Translations under genes and position numbers: made by a program | Part shown: one piece after another, positions 31,313 through 42,280 of the stretch | Numbering within the stretch: position 1 is the stretch's first letter | Layout of the letters: each line of letters opens with the position of its first letter | The notes under the pieces: model-generated | The model's database searches: none | Told to the model about the DNA's origin: nothing | The model's input: the letters and a program-made list of their open reading frames with translations, nothing else | NCBI GenBank assembly: GCA_009746045.1 | Contig: RPFO01000079.1 | Location: forward strand, 52,501 to 116,500 | From: Mesostigma viride | Taxonomy: Eukaryota > Streptophyta > Mesostigmatophyceae > Mesostigmatales > Mesostigmataceae | DNA length: 64,000 bases | Reading direction: 5' to 3'

Positions 31313-31897
31313 TTGCTGACTGTGCTGCCGACTGGCTGCGCGCGCGCATGCCTGACTCCACGGATATCGAGGTCACTGGCTGCGGAACTTCAGTCACTGC
31401 AGTACTGCCACGGGGCACGTGGGTCAACAACACGGTAAAAGCCTCCGGCCAGTGCAAGAGCGCCCAGTGCTTTGAATCAGTGGATACCAAGTCAATCCCA
31501 GAAAACAATAGCCAGCAAATACCGGCAAACTGGAAGGGCTTGTTCACAGCACGGTGATTCACTAACCGAGACTGCTTCACGAGAGTGCGAGACTGCTAAT
31601 CGATTGCCCTCCTTTGGCACCAAAGTGACCAACGCCGAAAATTTTAGGGAATTCTACTCAGCCGGCGCCGTGCCGGCAGGGTTGGGGGCCGGCCGGCGGA
31701 ATTTTTTGGTGGGGGGTGTGGTGTTTGGTGAAGACAGCTACTTCTGGACGCAATTTCCTATCAGACATTGGTAGGTATGAGACAATTAATGATGACTTCT
31801 TATATTGCCGATGATGATGACAAGTGATGACATTGTCAATCAATCAATTGCCGCCTTGCCGGCGGAAGCCACACTACAGTATTGTATTTTTTTGGAG
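31313..31897. other. 5' flank of the HTTM gene
   Basis: Presumed promoter region. It contains AGGCAT-type short repeats at 31262-31310 at its edge. No TATA box or other element could be supported. Confidence 0.4.
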
Positions 31898-32607
31898 GGT
31901 ATTTTTCCAGACTCACGAGTCTGGATGCGCATCCAGACTCACCCGAGCCTAGTGGCGCGGTACTCCAAGCAGGTCCGTAGCCTGCATACAAGGCTCGCCT
32001 GTCGGCCTGTGGGCCTGCGGGCGCGTAAATTACTGTAGTTAGGCGCCGTAAGTGCAAGACAGCAGACCCCCGGCAGCCATGGCGGGAGAAACATTCCGGA
32101 AATTGACGGGGGCGGCATGGACATTTACCTAAACGTAGATTGACGTTTCAATATCTTGTTGCTAAGCATGCAAGTTATCATTAATTCCAATCCGATAGAG
32201 AAGGCATTTTATCATGGATTTTCTCCAGAGCTTGACAGTGTTTGTCGTGGAAGACTGGTCCAATCCAGTAAATCAAGTGTCGGCATTACTATCGATTGTT
32301 CCTTTGGATTGCTGCATTTGCCAATTGAGCTTCACTTCGAAGAGTGATATTGCCTTGTTATGTTGCCAGGCGGAGCAAATGTTGCCAGGCGAGTTACCGT
32401 CGACTGTGCTCGTCATCACCTTGCAACAGTTGTAAGTACATGCAACTGGCGAGCGGGGTTGCTGGTGCTCTTTTCTTTCCTTGCGAGCTGTCTTGGTTCT
32501 TCTGCGTTGTGCATTGTTTCTCGATGCATGTAGGAGCGCGCATATAAGCAGGCTTGCTTTCTTTGGGTCAGGTCCCGACGGTGCGTTGTCGATCGAGGGA
32601 GCCCGTC
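31898..32607 (+). repeat. Segmental repeat D, copy 1 (inverted partner at 54441-55152)
   Basis: About 710 bp matching the other locus in reverse at over 90%. It begins with a 24-bp perfect palindrome (31917-31940, centre GATGCGCATC). It includes a conserved frame CCICQLSFTSKSDIALLCC, followed by a GTAAGT-like donor (TTGTAAGTAC, 32431). It could be an exon-bearing gene fragment or an unclassified element. Confidence 0.7.
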
Positions 32608-33543
32608 AAGCAGGCGTGCTGGTTGCTTATTATTATGATGATTTTAAACTTGTCTGATTCCCACCATATGTTCAGCTAGACTATGGCCACGTTTGGTGCC
32701 ATGATGCTACAGTTTTACCGATGGCAGACATATTTTCCGCTTACCTCAAGCGTTGGAATGCACAACCTCTCCATTTTTATCCCGCCCGGCATGTCAGTCT
32801 CGGAACTCCAGGTAAGAAACCCTTCATGGCTTATTCATACTTGCTGATTGGGCCAACGTATGTGCTTCTATCGCCAGCCGCGCTTCTCCTTACACCTTAT
32901 TTTGTTTGACTGCAAGGGCCCGGCCTGATGCCTTGGCGTTGGCGGTGGTCGTTGTGGATGTCAAGCACGTGGCCAGAAAGACGGTATCGCGGTATGGCAT
33001 TGGTAAAACTTCTATAATTCAGTGTAGGTAAAGCTCTTGCCAGCATCCTAGGCGCCATAACAGTAGTATTGTTAGTACGGTTCCTGTGCTTGCTCGACAG
33101 GATTAGTCGTGTAGCCTTTTTTTTTTTCCTCATGAAGGCTATGGTTGGCAGCGGTACCATTACATGTTGCCTGCATGCAATTGTTATAGCCTTATAGGCA
33201 CGATACGTGTCCATGGTAGGTGATTACGATAAGGGTGCTAGAGTTTCTTCTAAGAGACCGGAAGTCCCGTTGAGATCAAGGTTGGGAGAATAGGTAGGCG
33301 ACTGGTGGTGTCACATTGGTTTCTCTATGCTAATGTGATAGGGTTGTGGTGTTGGGATGCTGCATGTTGCCACCGGAGGAAGGCAGGATTCATGCTTCGA
33401 AAAGAAACTATTGTAGCAAACTATAGCAAACTATATCATTAGCAAACTATTGTAGCAGCAGCCAGCAGGTAATACGCTTGGCTGATTTCGATAGTACCGG
33501 CTACGCCCCCTTCTAAAGAAGGATTCAGCCGTGTTCAGCCCGT
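32608..33543. other. Spacer, no gene recognised
   Basis: Mixed composition with short frames only and no repeats beyond CTATAGCAAACTAT-type echoes near 33410-33455. Confidence 0.45.
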
Positions 33544-33870
33544 CTCACGGTGCGAGACTGAACAAGTCTCGCGTGCAGACACGTGTGTAGTACTCCTACA
33601 CACAGATCTCGAGCGATTTATCTAGTACCAAATCCGAAAGGCTTGCATCACTCCCCGGACAGGAGAACTTTTGCGGATGACTGTAGGTGTAAGTTGGCGA
33701 TGCCATGGTAACCGGAGACGTCCGTCCTATAGTCAGCAAAATTGGTGCGAGAGGTCCCCAGTTCGATTCCGGTCGGATTCATTTGCAGATCGCGTTTTTC
33801 CGCGTTTTCCGCGGCCCGGCCCTGAACGCAAATGGTTTTCACCTTTGCGGAGTGCCTGATCAGAATACCT
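33544..33870 (+). repeat. tRNA-like SINE candidate, copy 2
   Basis: Reverse partner of 14694-15014. Plus-strand order: hairpin GCGAGACTGAACAAGTCTCGC, GGAGACGTCCGTCCTATAG, A-box-like TAGTCAGCAAAATTGG, B-box-like CAGTTCGATTCCGGTCGGA, then a CGCAAA...TTTGCG hairpin and CTGATCAG. Confidence 0.5.
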
Positions 33871-34247
33871 GGCATCGTTCCTTAGGTAAGCAAACTTCTT
33901 GCATATTGCATCCTGTCTTTCCTTGCTTCCAGGCTTGCTTCGTTACTTTGGGTTTGCTGGCTGGCCGGCTTGCTGGCTGGCTTGTATTGCTTGTTCATGC
34001 CCACACGTACACGTTTGCATCTTTGCGTTGTCTCCTTGACATTTGCATATTTACGTACACACATGTCCATACGCACACAGTGCTATCCACACACAATACC
34101 GCGCTTGTGCCACTACACCAAGGCAACCGTACAATGTAACAAGCTGCCATATCCGATATCGTCATGGCCTCCCACCCTACCCAGCTGTTAGCTGCACCGC
34201 AGGACCAGTGTCTCCTAACACCATGGGCTGTCATGCCAAATCGCTGA

Positions 34248-34340
34248 CATGGCTGTCATGGCTGTCATGGCTGTCATGGCTGTCATGGCTTTCATGGCTG
34301 TCATGGCTGTCATGGCTGTCATGGCTGTCATGGCTGTCAT
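34248..34340. repeat. 9-bp minisatellite (ATGGCTGTC)n, about 10 copies
   Basis: Same unit, opposite orientation, as the large array at 53744-54310. One unit carries TTT for TGT. Not coding. Confidence 0.9.
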
Positions 34341-34342
34341 CG

Positions 34343-35324
34343 CCGTTGCCAGGGGAATGTTATGAGTGCCAGTTTACGATGCTCAAGGGCAGGCAACCAG
34401 TTCATTTGGCAATGCGCACGCAGGACGCAGATGCATGCCGGACGCGTGCTCTTTGTAACAGAAAGCGGCACGCAGCGCAGGCAGTGCCTGCTCGCTGGAC
34501 ATGCAAATTAATGCAGTCTTCAGCAAGAGGTCAGCGCATTTGCAAGATGCACATGACCATGGCAGCGATAACTGTAATGTTTTGTATCCACAGGTTAACC
34601 TGATATGCACACAATGGGCTAGCGCAGATATCGCTCCAACCACTTATGGCTGGCAGCAAGTGTTGATGTGATTTCTTCTGTAATGACTAATCGCATGCAT
34701 TCAGATCAATAGTTGTCTCAATCCAATACATGTGAGGGAGGGGTAGGGGCTAGGGCTAGGGATTCTACTTGGTAGGGTAGAGAGAGCAAGCGTGAAAATG
34801 TGGCTGGGCCACACGGAGTGTATAAGACATCAAAGAGACAACCAGCGCAGGCCAGAAATCGGGAGAATCCGGAAGACATGGTTATCCTTGGCTGGTTGCA
34901 TGTAATGAACTAAAAAAGTATATATTTGAAATGTGCTTTCATAAGGAATCGAACATGGAGCTAGCCTCAAGCCTCGAGATCATGGTCGTGCATGGGACAG
35001 TGCAGTTTAAAATTTAAATATCCCATCATTGTGACAAAATGGCGTACAGCTTCCCGAGTCCTGACACATTCTATTTGGGGGCTAGTTTGCTCCTGCACGC
35101 ACAGTTAGGCATGTATTCAGGCTTTAATTTAGCTTTTAGTTTTTTAATTATATATTTAACGTTTGTGTTATCATATTAATGAGATTAGCATGGTACTTTG
35201 TGGCATGTACGTCAGTGTGTGCTTGCTTGCCTGCCCCCCCCCTGGCCCAATGTGGGGAAGAAGCGTGTTTGCACCTAGGGGAAGAATGCCAGGAGAGACC
35301 ACTAGGGTCTGGCTCCATCTAGAT
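34343..35324. other. Spacer with minor repeat fragments
   Basis: It contains the 43-bp piece shared with the 2267 insertion (34833-34875) and an AT-rich stretch. Positions 35178-35200 resemble the B-family 3' UTR phrase AATGAGATTAGCATGGTACT. No gene seen. Confidence 0.5.
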
Positions 35325-35350
35325 AGAAAAGACCGGTAGGATTGTGTGCC

Positions 35351-35407
<57 letters not shown>

Positions 35408-35590
35408 CCATCCATCCATCCATCCATCCATCCATCCATCCATCCATCCATCCATCCATCCATCCATCCATCCATCCATCCATCCATCCATCCATCCATC
35501 CATCCATCCATCCATCCATCCATCCATCCATCCATCCATCCATTAAAAATTAAATCAAATTAAATTATAACATGCCTCCATTGGGAGATC
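35325..35590 (+). repeat. R-like LINE 3' UTR remnant with (CA)n and (ATCC)n expansion
   Basis: GACCGGTAGGATTGTGTGC matches the R 3' UTR. The CATCC tract has become (CA)n (35355-35406) plus (CATC)n (35405-35542). A degenerate hairpin region follows (CTCCATTGGGAG, 35577-35588). Frames of HPSI or DGWM repeats are not genes. Confidence 0.8.
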
Positions 35591-35628
35591 ATACTAATGA
35601 AAAGCTGTGTAATGTGTCGCGCCACGAG

Positions 35629-36946
35629 CCAGGTTGTGAAATACGTCGGTACGTCAAATACGTCGGCCTCCAAAATACGGGTATATACGTAGACCCCGGC
35701 AGAATACGTCGGCTTGAATACGGCAAAATACGACAGTGTGCAATTCGGCCTTTAGAGCATGGTTATGAAAGAGCCTTTTGGGTTTGAGGCTTTAGGGTAT
35801 AGTTATGCAATATGTTTACCACTCGTGGCAAGGTGCAGTCAAGTCAGAACACTGACAACCATTACCATGCATGAATGAGACAACGAGCTATCAAATCTGA
35901 TCATCCTGTATCAAAATGGGCCATGAATGAATAACTAATTGCCTTGTCTTTTGCTTCTGAAGAAGTTTGCCTGCCAGCAGCCACCGACTGGGAGCAGTGA
36001 TCAGCCCTTTGTACTGACTCAGGCCGGAAATCATTGCCTTGAAAGACCGGCTCTGAGCCGCGTGAAAGGAAATTGCATTCTCAACAAAGAAGTTGGCCAC
36101 CAGGAGCTGGCACTCCTCTTCGTTGCAGGGGCTCACAAACCTCGTCATTGTTTGCTGGCGAGGATCACCTGCAATGGCCGACCCCGAAGCAAGGCCCTGG
36201 CCGCTCTCCGCCACTGCCCTGAAGCTCAGGTGCTGCTGCTTCTTCGCCTTCAGCCCGGCCTTCTTGGCCCACAACTCCTGGAATTCTAGCTTCCGTTTCC
36301 CAATCTTTGCGTCAGGGCAGGCCTCTATGCCCTGCCCTGCGATGCCCGCAAAATGTGCGCGCATCCTGGTCGCACTGATCTGCTTGCCATCGCCACTAGT
36401 AAAATTGTGGCCGCAAAATGAGCAGCTAAACTTGACCTGCGAAAACGTATTCCCCAGAGCATCCTTAACAGTGACAGTCTTTTTTGCTACAAATTTATGC
36501 TCTGGACCTTTGTCTGGCATGGCTGCAAAAACACGTTTGACAACTAGCACAAAATCCGATGGCACACCGCCATGCAATATTAATCAAACAGGCTACGTTC
36601 CCAACACAGCTGGCATTTTCATCGTGCTGGCACTCGCTCCGTGTATGGAAATTTCAGTTAGCTTGCCAACTGCCAAGTCATTACCGTAGTGACTGGACTC
36701 AGGACTGACGAAAAGCCCAGTTCGTAGTAATCGAGCCTAGTTTGCATAGTAGAAGATCTTGGGGGAGGTACGCGCCGCGCCACGTTCCGGCTGGCCTCGC
36801 GCCAAGCACTGCCCCGGCTCGAACCTCGAAAATTTCCAAGTCCAAATCACGTATTCGGGACCAAATACGCGTAGAATACGTCGGGGCCAAAAAAACGCGT
36901 ATTGCCGTATTTATTTTGACAATACGCACGTATTTCACAACCTTGG
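35629..36946 (-). mobile_element. hAT-like DNA transposon, internally reduced, 8-bp TSD
   Basis: GCCACGAG at 35621-35628 and 36947-36954. The termini read CCAGGTTGTGAAATACGT and, in reverse, CCAAGGTTGTGAAATACGT. Subterminal AATACGTCGG-type motifs are repeated at both ends (35636-35740, 36850-36935). It is inserted at the very 5' edge of A2. At 1.3 kb it is too short for a full transposase. Confidence 0.85.
35891..36577 (-). CDS. BED zinc finger / hAT transposase N-terminus
   Basis: 228 codons. Residues about 50-95 form a BED-type finger: CSFCGHNFTSGDGKQ, RMRAHFAGIAGQG, then C, giving a CxxC...H...C pattern. The segment after about 140 (MTRFVSPCNEEECQLLVANF ... KAMISGLSQYKGLITAPSRW) matches the region just before the hAT catalytic domain. 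The DDE/RNase-H and dimerisation regions are absent, and the frame ends at 35891. It could be a DNA-binding repressor-like remnant. Start: ATG at 36577. Confidence 0.75.
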   Translation of the reverse strand: MHGGVPSDFVLVVKRVFAAMPDKGPEHKFVAKKTVTVKDALGNTFSQVKFSCSFCGHNFTSGDGKQISATRMRAHFAGIAGQGIEACPDAKIGKRKLEFQELWAKKAGLKAKKQQHLSFRAVAESGQGLASGSAIAGDPRQQTMTRFVSPCNEEECQLLVANFFVENAISFHAAQSRSFKAMISGLSQYKGLITAPSRWLLAGKLLQKQKTRQLVIHSWPILIQDDQI

Positions 36947-36954
36947 GCCACGAG

Positions 36955-38936
36955 CCACGAGGTAGCCATGGCTGACGGCGGAGCTCATAACTTTCACGTT
37001 TGAGCACCGAATTTAGCCGTGAATATCACAATCGACGCGTCTTTCTAAGACGCACATGCTGATATAATTTTCCGAAGCTATTACGCAATATATGACGAGC
37101 AAACGCTTGTCCTCGACGCAACGCAGCCTGGCGGCTGCGCTCGGCAATGAAAATATGTCTGCAGCTCCGGCTGCTGCTTCGCCATCAGGGCCGGAAGGCA
37201 GTGGTGACACGAGTCGCGCACTGGTGGTCGCCCCTAACCCTCCCGGGCTTTCCTCGCCCTCTGCATCGCCTGATCCATAGCGCAGCCGCCCAGGCGAACC
37301 TGGCTGGTCTGAGCGCGATTTTGACGTTGATCGGCTTTTTGCCACCTTCGACATCAACACGCTTGCCTCTTTCGAAATGCCATCCTACAAGCTACTGGAG
37401 CTCGTGTTCTACGGGTCACACGCCTCCCTGCTGGCCCTGTGCGAGCAGTTCCATTCCAGAACCCACCTTTTCCACAACGGAGCTGACGGCTGGTTTTCCA
37501 ATAGCGCAGCTGACGCCCCTTCTTCGGCCAACATGCATGGCCGGCTGGCCTCGCCCCCGCCTTCAGCTCGCAGCTCTCTTTACCATCACTAAGCGCTCGG
37601 CCGCGGACCTGCTGCAACCCGCCCCCATTACCGAATTAACCCACCTTTCTCCGCCACCTCCACGACGCCCTCTCACAGCACGTGACGCCCATTGCTGCAG
37701 ATGTGGCAGCTGTGGGTCGCACGCTGGCTGCTGAGCTCCACACCATCCCCACCGCCACCGCCACCCTCCTCGCCGCCCCCCCCCCCCCCCCTCCGCCTCC
37801 ACCGACTCCATCACCGCCCAGCTCCGCGACATCGACCAGCGTCTTAAGGACAATGCCATCGCTATCGAGGTCCTGCAGAACACCGCAGGCCTCACCGCCC
37901 AGGCGGTGAAGGACATTGCCGCCAAGCCAGCCCCTGCTGGCCTGGCCGGCGATGCTCCTCCCATCACGACCTGGGCGGACATGCTTAAGCAGCACACCAC
38001 CTCGACACCACCTCCGCCGTCGCAGCCCAGCTCCAGCGGCAGACGCTTGACTAGCTCCGCGAGGAGGCCGAGCTCGCCAAGCGCAGCCTTAACGTCATTG
38101 TCAAGAACTTCGAAATGGACGAAGGTGAGAAGCTAGTCCGAGAAGCTTACGCGTGCGTTTGAGAGAGAAATCCTTGGTCGCATGGTGAGATTGAGCTGGT
38201 CGCCCACCGCCTTCCCCGCACGCGGGGTAAGGCAGGGGCGGCCCCGCTCCTTCTCACCTTTAAGAACCCGGCGGACAAGATTTCTTTCCTCCAACGCCGC
38301 AAGCGGCTCGAGAAGAAAAACTTCGCCCTTGACGACGACTTGACCCTGGCGCAGCAACAACGGCGACGGGAGCAATGGCCAACCTACCTCCAGCTCCGGC
38401 AGACCAAGGCGGGGCAGCCGGTGTACTGGAAGGGGGCGGCCATCTACGTCGGCCACAAGCCCTGGCATGCGACCCCCGCGCGACCCCAACGACTCCAGAC
38501 GCCCCGGGAATACAGCAGTAGTAGTGTAGAATAGATAGACCGTGGCCATGTACATGTACGCCTCCTACAGGCACTCTATACCAGCTGACTCACGATCGAG
38601 CATTATTTAACCATGTACATGTGTGCCTATGATGTGCCACACCCCAGATGCTGCCTAGCTTTATTTAGTTCAGCTGTGCCCATGCATAGAGCTGCTCTCT
38701 GCTGAGAGGCCACGCCTAGCTTTTGTATAGCTATGCTGATCTTCCCCCCCATGACAGGCTGAGTCCCCCTTAGCTGGGCATAGCTCGATAGATCATGGGG
38801 CTGCAGGTGCCCTGGGGCACCTAGAGCAAGGGTCGTTTACATTCCCACCCTTGCAGGAAGTAGCTTAGAATGTATCAAAAGCCATATGCCCCTTCTCTGG
38901 GATATGTGCTACATATTCTCCCAACGGAGTTATGTT
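36955..38936 (+). mobile_element. Family A copy A2: ORF1-only element
   Basis: The leader lies directly right of the hAT, then ORF1 remains (37092-38534), then the A 3' UTR ending CTCCCAACGGAGTTATGTT at 38936. Family C's (AATTG)n tail abuts it. Again no EN/RT is found between ORF1 and the 3' UTR. Confidence 0.85.
37092..38534 (+). pseudogene. A2 ORF1, multiply frameshifted
   Basis: The N-terminus is intact to a TAG at 37278-37280 (LAAALGNENMSAAPAAASPS). The middle (37377-37592) and C-terminal parts (37682-38136; FTLDDDLTLA-like at 38335-38350; GQPVYWKGAAIYVGHKPWH at 38412-38465) lie in different frames. A run of 14 C at 37778-37791 is one break point. Collinear with A1 throughout. Confidence 0.7.
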
Positions 38937-40045
38937 ACAATTCAATTCAATTCAATTCAATCGAACTAACCTAACTCTAAGCTATCTAGTCTAGAAAATC
39001 CTACCTACACTACTCATCAAAACGCCTCCTCCGCTTGGGGGCAGGTGGCTTGCCCACAGGGGCTGGCGTGTGAGCCTTGACAAACTTCTGCCACCGCGTC
39101 TTGTTCTGCATGGCAGTCCAAAGAAGGGAGAGAGAGTGGATGCGGTGTTCAAACTGGGCTGGGACCACTAGGTCGTCCAGCAATATCTGGATGTAGTTCG
39201 TGACATGTTTCCCTACCCATTTGGGAATGCCCTTGGGGCCAGGCCAGGTCAGAATATGCCGCCCTGGCTGGCCAAGCCGCTGGGGGCCCGGCTGCCAGAC
39301 CAAGGGCGGTGTCGACCTGGCTGGTGCGAGCAAGGTGTCCTACAAATGCTATCCTAGGCTGCCTAATCTCGTCCGAAATACGAGGCATATTACCCTGATA
39401 CAAAGACTCTAATGACGGGCGCTTGGAAAACCCTACGTTCAGGACCTGTCGGAGCATCCTGTAAACCGTGCCGTCGAGCTTAGCTGCCAGTGTGGGTGTG
39501 ATTGTCCACGCCTCGGCGCCATACGTGAGCACCGTGAGGACGAGGACCTTGAAGAGCATGCGCTTGCGGTGCTTGCCCAGGCCCTTCGAGCGCCAGTAGG
39601 TGTTGAGCGAACGGAGCCTGGCCCAGGCCAGGCCGATGCGGACGTCCACATCGTCTGCGGTGTCAGGGAGCCAACTTCCCAACAGTTTGAAGCGATCGCG
39701 GAACGGGACCTCCGTCTTGTCGAGCAGGCGCGGCAGCGGCGGTGTACTGGAGGCCCCAATCACCATCGCCTCAGTTTTGACACTAATCTCCAACCCCACC
39801 GCCCTCGCCTCCAGGCCCAGACAGTCCAGCCAGGTCTGAATGTGCTCGGGGTGCGCGATGAGGGTGGTGTCATCCGCATAAATCAGGTCGGCCAGGCGGT
39901 AGCCAGGTTTAACCCCGCCGTGCTCGCGCTCGTTAAGGATGTCCAAGCCTGGCTCGAACCCCTTAAGAGCAGTAAAGCGCGCACGTGCCCGGCGCATGAC
40001 GTGATCCACGACAATTATGAACAGGTATGCATCCATGAACAGGTA
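38937..40045 (-). mobile_element. Family C LINE, 5'-truncated
   Basis: The 3' tail (in reverse, (ATTGA)n) is at 38937-38961. Coding runs from 39010 up to 40041, and the copy is truncated inside RT just before the catalytic YADD block. A 65-bp R-family 3' end remnant (CATCC repeats, GACTCCCCAACGGGAGTAC) lies at 40046-40110 on the plus strand. Confidence 0.75.
39010..40041 (-). pseudogene. Family C RT C-terminal half
   Basis: The minus-strand frame from 40041 carries YLFIIVVDHVMRRARARF, LIYADDTTLIAHPEHIQTW (YADD), VLTYGAEAWTITPTLAAK, LDGTVYRMLRQVL and IAFVGHLARTSQVDTAL. It shifts near 39290 to a frame ending APKRRRRFDE at 39010. RT fingers and endonuclease are missing. It is related to R1 and B1 but separate from both. 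Confidence 0.8.
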
Positions 40046-40110
40046 TCCATCCATCCATCCATCGGGGTTCATATACTCGGATGTGCATGACTCCCCAACG
40101 GGAGTACGAG

Positions 40111-40379
40111 TTTGCCTATTTAACTAACACGGGTGCTCCGCGGAGCTCCCCATCTGGTCGACCGCTTGATCACTGTAATTAAATGAATGAATGAATTATT
40201 AATGGTGAGAGACCACATGTTATTGAATAATGGTGAGACACTTCATGCACTGCAACTGATGCATGTGGATGGAAGGAGCAGATGTGGAGCCACGGTGGTA
40301 CGGCAAAACCCTTTGAATTTGGGCACGTGCTGGCATTTTCAAGAATCATGCCACACGCATTCCATTACATGCACCACGT
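40111..40379. other. Spacer, original left flank of the RLE hotspot
   Basis: Unique-looking sequence with no gene, ending in ACCACGT before the TA-rich target. Confidence 0.5.
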
Positions 40380-40393
40380 GCAAGCATATATAT

Positions 40394-42257
40394 TCATTGA
40401 GAATAATAGATTACGGAGGTGAGATATAGGCATGCAACATAAGGAAAAACCCGATAACTGGGAGAATAACCCTGAAGAAATTAATAGTAATCTGACACAG
40501 ACATCAAAGGATCACGCCAGCTGCACAAGGTACAACTAACTATACATCACAAAACTACACGCAGCAACAGCGCTGCCGGCCCACCATGCAGGCCTGCATG
40601 GAAGGGATCTATACCGCATGGGTCGCGACAAAGTCGGTCCGGGTGCGGCGGAATAACCCATCAGCCACGGTGCGAGTGAGGGCGAGTGACAGGCGCTGCC
40701 GCCAATACGAGGACCACGTGAGGGCCGACCACGGGGCGGGCTGACCCTCGAGGTCGAGGCGGTCTTCACGGCGCTGGCAGCACAGTCTCGTGGAAAAACT
40801 CCGCTGTCTTGGGGCCCATGGCCCCGAACTCCTCAAGGACAAAGGGGATGACCCGGTGCATGGGGCCCCACATTGCCGTAGGAGGCAAACTTGTCGCGCT
40901 CAGCCACAGCGGCAGCAGCGCCGGCATCCACAGCCGCCCGGAGGATGTGGCGACCGGAAAGCGGCCGAGCCACGGAGACATCGATGAGCAGGTGGCAACC
41001 CTGCCTGTCGTAGTCAAGCACGGTAATGTCGGGGCGGTGGTTGGGTGAGTAGAGGGCGGCCCCATCCGCGTCCTCGCACTTGATGGTGGAGTGGGGAAAG
41101 ACCGACCGAACCATGGCACACACCACCCGGAGGAGAGCGGTATGGAGATAGAGGAACCAGTTCTGGTTCTGCTGGCCACCCATGCACGCGATGTAGTGCG
41201 TCCCAGTAGTATCCAGAGCAAGCCCGCAGCTGCCGCAGGACGCACCCGCCGTGATGAGAGGTTGCGGGGCAAAGAGCTGGTGGCGGAGAGCGATGGCGTA
41301 CAGGGCCGGAACCTGCGTGAACAAACAAAGGGCTCGTGGGGAGGGCGCGCAGGAATGCAGACCCCACGCTCCCCTCAAGGGAAACGGAGTGAAGCCAAGC
41401 CTTCCCCTGATCGTTCAAGCTCGCATGCAGACCCATCCAGTCGGCACAGTGTAGTATACCCGCGTAGGTCTTTTGTTGTTTTTCATGAACGCAGGCAGGG
41501 AAGACACTAGGACTGACGACAGTGGACACGCCGGGCGTGCCCCCGGGCAGGCGACGGTGGACGGCCTGAGCGGGGCGGACGAGGTCGCAAGCCTGCTGGA
41601 TCCCGAGGTAAGAATCCTGCACAGCCTGCACAAAGGGGAAGGGGGATGGGGTGACCAAGTCGGGAATGGCGCTGACGGCGCTGGGGACCAACCGGCGGAT
41701 CTCCGCCCAGGCCTGAGCAACAGAGCCAAGGAAGGCGGCGGGGGCGAGGCGGGCGGAGCGGGTGATCCCACACCCGCCCATGCGGCAGGCCGGGGAGGGT
41801 GGCCAAGCGCATGGAGTGAGCTGGCAGGCTAGGGCCGGGGAGGAGCACCTGCAAGGCGGCCTGAATGCGCTCGTCATGGCCTTCCGCGGCAAGCCGCACC
41901 AAGTGGGGGGGAGCGCCACGGAGCCAGTGAACCACCCGCGGGTGGGCGCAAAACCACAGGAGGAGCCCTTTGGTCTGGGGGTCCTTGAGGCGCGCCCAAG
42001 TCTCGAGGACATGGGTGCGCTGTTCCACGGTGGCCCGGAGCTCCTCTTCGACGTAGTCAGGGTCACCCACTGGGACGCCCAGGCACGAGAAACCACGCGC
42101 CCGCGCCAATGCCCCCGGGATAGCCGCGGGGAAGCCAGAGCAGTCCCCCTGGGGCGAAAAGACTGCACACTTGGGGAGGGTGAGCCGAAGGTTGATGGCC
42201 GCCATGGCCACTTCAAGGGCAGCCAGGGCGGCAACCACAGCGTCGGCCGGGCCAAGG
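40394..42257 (-). mobile_element. RLE-d: divergent RLE-type LINE, 5'-truncated, 14-bp TSD
   Basis: GCAAGCATATATAT is at 40380-40393 and 42258-42271. The protein is recognisably the same family as RLE-f but clearly diverged, and its 3' UTR (40394-40610) is different. Confidence 0.85.
40611..42257 (-). pseudogene. RLE-d polyprotein fragment: RT end, CCHC knuckle, RLE
   Basis: The frame 41507-42289 holds the post-catalytic RT/thumb (INLRLTLPKCAVFSPQGDCS, GLLLWFCAHPRVVHWLRGA). After frameshifts around 41500-41700, the frame 40833-41378 holds the knuckle CGSC...H...C and the endonuclease RPDITVLDY ... LLIDVSVARP. The frame 40609-40842 holds the C-terminus (SYWRQRLSLALTRTVAD). The RT YxDD block is missing by truncation. 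Confidence 0.75.
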
Positions 42258-42263
42258 GCAAGC

Positions 42264-42280
42264 ATATATATGAGAAGCTG
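42264..42280. repeat. Left target duplication of RLE-e
   Basis: ATATATATGAGAAGCTG, identical to 52784-52800. Confidence 0.85.

Noticed and set aside
29127-31438. Plus-strand frames of 150-212 codons opposite the HTTM gene
   Set aside because: Typical GC-rich antisense shadows with no domains. The minus frame is far longer and matches a known family.
35302-35563. DGWM and HPSI repeat frames
   Set aside because: Translation of (CA)n and (CATC)n microsatellites.
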